Below, in pieces: positions 12,559-14,449 of a stretch of 14,449 nt of DNA. The stretch is from UMGS1470 sp051889215. Its GTDB lineage: Bacteria; Bacillota; Clostridia; Christensenellales; UBA1242. The stretch is from positions 1-14,449 of the forward strand of contig JBJFDC010000027.1 of NCBI GenBank assembly GCA_051889215.1. The letters run 5' to 3'. Both the position numbers and the translations under genes were made by a program. Below the pieces are notes generated by a model, which had not been told where the DNA came from, did not search any database, and was given only the letters and a program-made list of their open reading frames with translations. Each line of letters begins with the position of its first letter. Within the stretch, counting starts at the first letter, position 1.

Positions 12559-14449
12559 CTGAGTTTTGCTCCACATCTTATTGCAAGATCTCGGAGAATT
12601 CTTGCAATAATGCCGTTTGTTTCTTCATCGGTCAATGTTTTTTCATATGATGTCAACCTCAACTTGAAAGCGACACTCTTCAGTCCCTCACCCAGTTGTT
12701 TTGAACGATAAATGTCAAAAATTTCAACATTTTCGCACAAATCTCCACATGCCTTTTTTACTGTGGAAACAATTTCGTCAGCTGTCACTTCTTCTTTGAC
12801 AACGACCGCGAGATCGCGTTCAACGGTTGGGAATTTTGAAAGAGCATGAACAACGATTTTCTTTTCTCGTTTTGTCACCAAAAGATCAGTGTTTATTTCC
12901 GCATATAAAACATTTGTTGGAATGTCATATGTTTTTGCAATTTTTGGATGTATTTCGCCAAAACTTGCAAGCACTTTTCTTGTTTGCAAATCAATTATAT
13001 CCGCACTCACTCCAGGGTGCAAAATTGGAGATGTTGATCGAACAAGTCTCGTCGCGAGTTGATATGGATTGAGCAAGCACTCAATCACACCTTTGAGCGT
13101 GAAAAAGTTGTGCTTGTTTGAACAAATCACGATTCCCGTCATGTTTGTTTCATTTGGAAGGACATCATAATTTTCATCTGATTTTTCATAAGTTCTTCCA
13201 AATTCAAACAACTTGAAATTATAATTTCCGCGTTTTAGATTATTCGATACATTGGTCAAAAGCCCATGGGCAAGCGACAATCTCATGACAGAAAGTTCCT
13301 CGCTCAATGGATTTGAAATGACAACCATATTTTGGTCAGATAAACCCAATTTTTTTGCATGGTCTCTTGGAACCATTGAATAGTTTATTGCCTGATAGAA
13401 CCCAAAATCCACCAATTTTTCAGCGAGTTTGTTTTGTTCGGCAAGAACTGGGTCGTTTTTGCCAACTGTATAACTTGTTTCGCTCAAAACTTTTTTTGTT
13501 GTGTTATTATAGACGTCATATCCATAGAACCGAATTAGTTCTTCAGCAATGTCATTTGCGCATTCGATATCAAATCTTTCTGGTGTGACGACACTTGTCA
13601 GAGTGTCTCCAGAAATTGTGGATTTGATTTGAAGATTGTTGAGAATTGTAAGCACATCTTCATTTGGAATTTTCACACCCAAGATGCTCTCAATCTTTTT
13701 CAAACTTGAAACAACTGTTCTGGTTTTTATTTCTTCTTTATGTTCGTCAATCACACCTCCAACAATGGTTGCGGTGTCAAGAAGGTTGACAAGTTTAAGC
13801 GCTTTTTTCATTCCAAGTTCTGGATTCATGATATCAACGCCACGTTCAAAACGTGCTGATGAGTCAGTTCTGATGCCAAATTTTCTTGATGTGACACGCA
13901 CAGATTTTCTTTCAAAACACGCACTTTCAAAGATGACTGTTTTGGTTGACTGCTCGACACATGAATTAAGCCCTCCAATCACGCCAGCAATGCACATTGG
14001 TCTGTTGGGATTTGCAATCACAAGGTCTTCAGGTTTTAGTTCATATTGCCCCCCATCCAAACATTCAATGCTTTCTCCAAGGCGAGCTGGTCTGACAATG
14101 ATTTTTTTGCCATCAATATGACTTTGGTCAAATGCATGCATTGGTTGACCATATTCAATCAAGACATAGTTTGTTATGTCAACCAAAGTATTGATTGATT
14201 TTATTCCAACCGCATTAAGGCGATTTGCAAGCCATTTTGGTGATTTTTTGACTTTTACATCTGTGAGTGCTGCCGCCATATAGCGAGGGCAAAGAACATC
14301 ATCCAAAACCTCAACAGAAATGTAATCGTTGACATTTTTTGTTTTGTCAACAACGAAGCCAAGGTCCTCATTTTTGAAAGGGACTTTATAGATTGCGGCA
14401 AGTTCTTTTGCAATTCCAACAACAGAGTTGCAATCTGGTCTGTTTGCCG
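12555..14449 (-). CDS. pheT: Phenylalanyl-tRNA synthetase beta subunit, 5' end off the window
   Basis: The frame stays open to the right edge, so the 630 visible residues lack the start (the full protein is about 800). The beta subunit of the PheST tetramer binds and edits tRNA-Phe in the cytoplasm. Visible regions in order: the end of the N-terminal tRNA-binding domain with NRPDCNSVVGIAKELAA (residues 2-18 of the visible part), the B3/B4 editing region with MHAFDQ, DLVIANPNRPMCIAGVIGG and TDSSARFERGVD, the B5 domain (about 250-325), the catalytic-like core with NPLSEELSVMR, and the C-terminal FDX-ACB anticodon-binding domain (about 532-630) with KFPTVERDLAVVV. Its TGA overlaps the desulfurase ATG (ATGA). 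The TTG near 14306 is internal, since coding homology continues upstream of it. pheS is expected just beyond the window. Confidence 0.97.
   Translation of the reverse strand, partial: ANRPDCNSVVGIAKELAAIYKVPFKNEDLGFVVDKTKNVNDYISVEVLDDVLCPRYMAAALTDVKVKKSPKWLANRLNAVGIKSINTLVDITNYVLIEYGQPMHAFDQSHIDGKKIIVRPARLGESIECLDGGQYELKPEDLVIANPNRPMCIAGVIGGLNSCVEQSTKTVIFESACFERKSVRVTSRKFGIRTDSSARFERGVDIMNPELGMKKALKLVNLLDTATIVGGVIDEHKEEIKTRTVVSSLKKIESILGVKIPNEDVLTILNNLQIKSTISGDTLTSVVTPERFDIECANDIAEELIRFYGYDVYNNTTKKVLSETSYTVGKNDPVLAEQNKLAEKLVDFGFYQAINYSMVPRDHAKKLGLSDQNMVVISNPLSEELSVMRLSLAHGLLTNVSNNLKRGNYNFKLFEFGRTYEKSDENYDVLPNETNMTGIVICSNKHNFFTLKGVIECLLNPYQLATRLVRSTSPILHPGVSADIIDLQTRKVLASFGEIHPKIAKTYDIPTNVLYAEINTDLLVTKREKKIVVHALSKFPTVERDLAVVVKEEVTADEIVSTVKKACGDLCENVEIFDIYRSKQLGEGLKSVAFKLRLTSYEKTLTDEETNGIIARILRDLAIRCGAKLR
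12569..12572 (-). promoter_or_regulatory. Ribosome binding site of the cysteine desulfurase gene
   Basis: GGAG on the minus strand, inside the end of pheT and 10 nt before the ATG at 12558. The spacing is a little long. It lies downstream of the alternative ATG at 12576, so it cannot serve that start. Confidence 0.55.

Noticed and set aside
12559..12576. Six-residue N-terminal extension of the cysteine desulfurase
   Set aside because: No ribosome binding site upstream of 12576, and the family start is at the MIYLDNAATT position.
13636..14121. 161-codon plus-strand frame
   Set aside because: Entirely antisense to the well-conserved editing and B5 region of pheT.
12555..14306. pheT starting at the TTG near 14306
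   Set aside because: The frame continues to the window edge and encodes the conserved NRPDCNSVVGIAKELAA segment, so the TTG is internal.
1..14449. CRISPR array, tRNA, rRNA or insertion sequence
   Set aside because: No regularly spaced repeats, cloverleaf-like segments, rRNA-like sequence or transposase were seen on either strand.

Overview
The window is low-GC bacterial DNA using the standard code (both TAA and TGA act as stops). AGGAG-type ribosome binding sites, TTGACA-N17-TATAAT-type promoters, membrane-anchored RNase Y and a rhodanese-less ThiI point to a Firmicutes/Bacillota relative, probably an uncultured gut-type Clostridia or Bacilli lineage. The lineage is inferred, not proven.

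Layout. (1) Positions 1-228, minus strand: 5' end of a tyrosine recombinase cut by the window edge, with an apparently leaderless promoter. (2) Positions 359-2683, plus strand: seryl-tRNA synthetase with its own promoter, translationally coupled to an unrecognised protein that carries what looks like a degenerate polymerase-beta-type nucleotidyltransferase motif; a terminator follows. (3) Positions 2684-3129: A-rich spacer with a perfect 17-bp inverted repeat and a strong promoter framed by two palindromes. (4) Positions 3130-7522, plus strand: three-gene operon of a PadR-type regulator fused through a long disordered linker to four membrane helices, an ABC ATPase and an ABC-2 permease, closed by a bidirectional terminator. 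(5) Minus strand 7521-7961: RNase HI, again with a leaderless-type promoter. (6) Plus strand 8077-8508: a small unknown protein. (7) Minus strand 8551-10143: RNase Y, whose promoter -35 box lies inside the terminator hairpin of the operon upstream. (8) Minus strand 10301-14449: pheT (5' end off the window), cysteine desulfurase and thiI, packed with a 4-bp overlap and a 2-bp gap.

How they fit together. Most of the window serves RNA: charging of tRNA-Ser and tRNA-Phe, a desulfurase/ThiI pair that makes 4-thiouridine in tRNA, RNA turnover by RNase Y and RNA-DNA hybrid removal by RNase HI. The PadR/ABC operon is an envelope transport module whose regulator appears to be membrane-tethered. The most unusual items are that tethered regulator, the nucleotidyltransferase-like partner of serS, two leaderless-type promoters with near-identical spacing, and a 14-mer shared by the recombinase promoter and the 17-bp palindrome. 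No rRNA, tRNA, CRISPR array or insertion sequence was seen.
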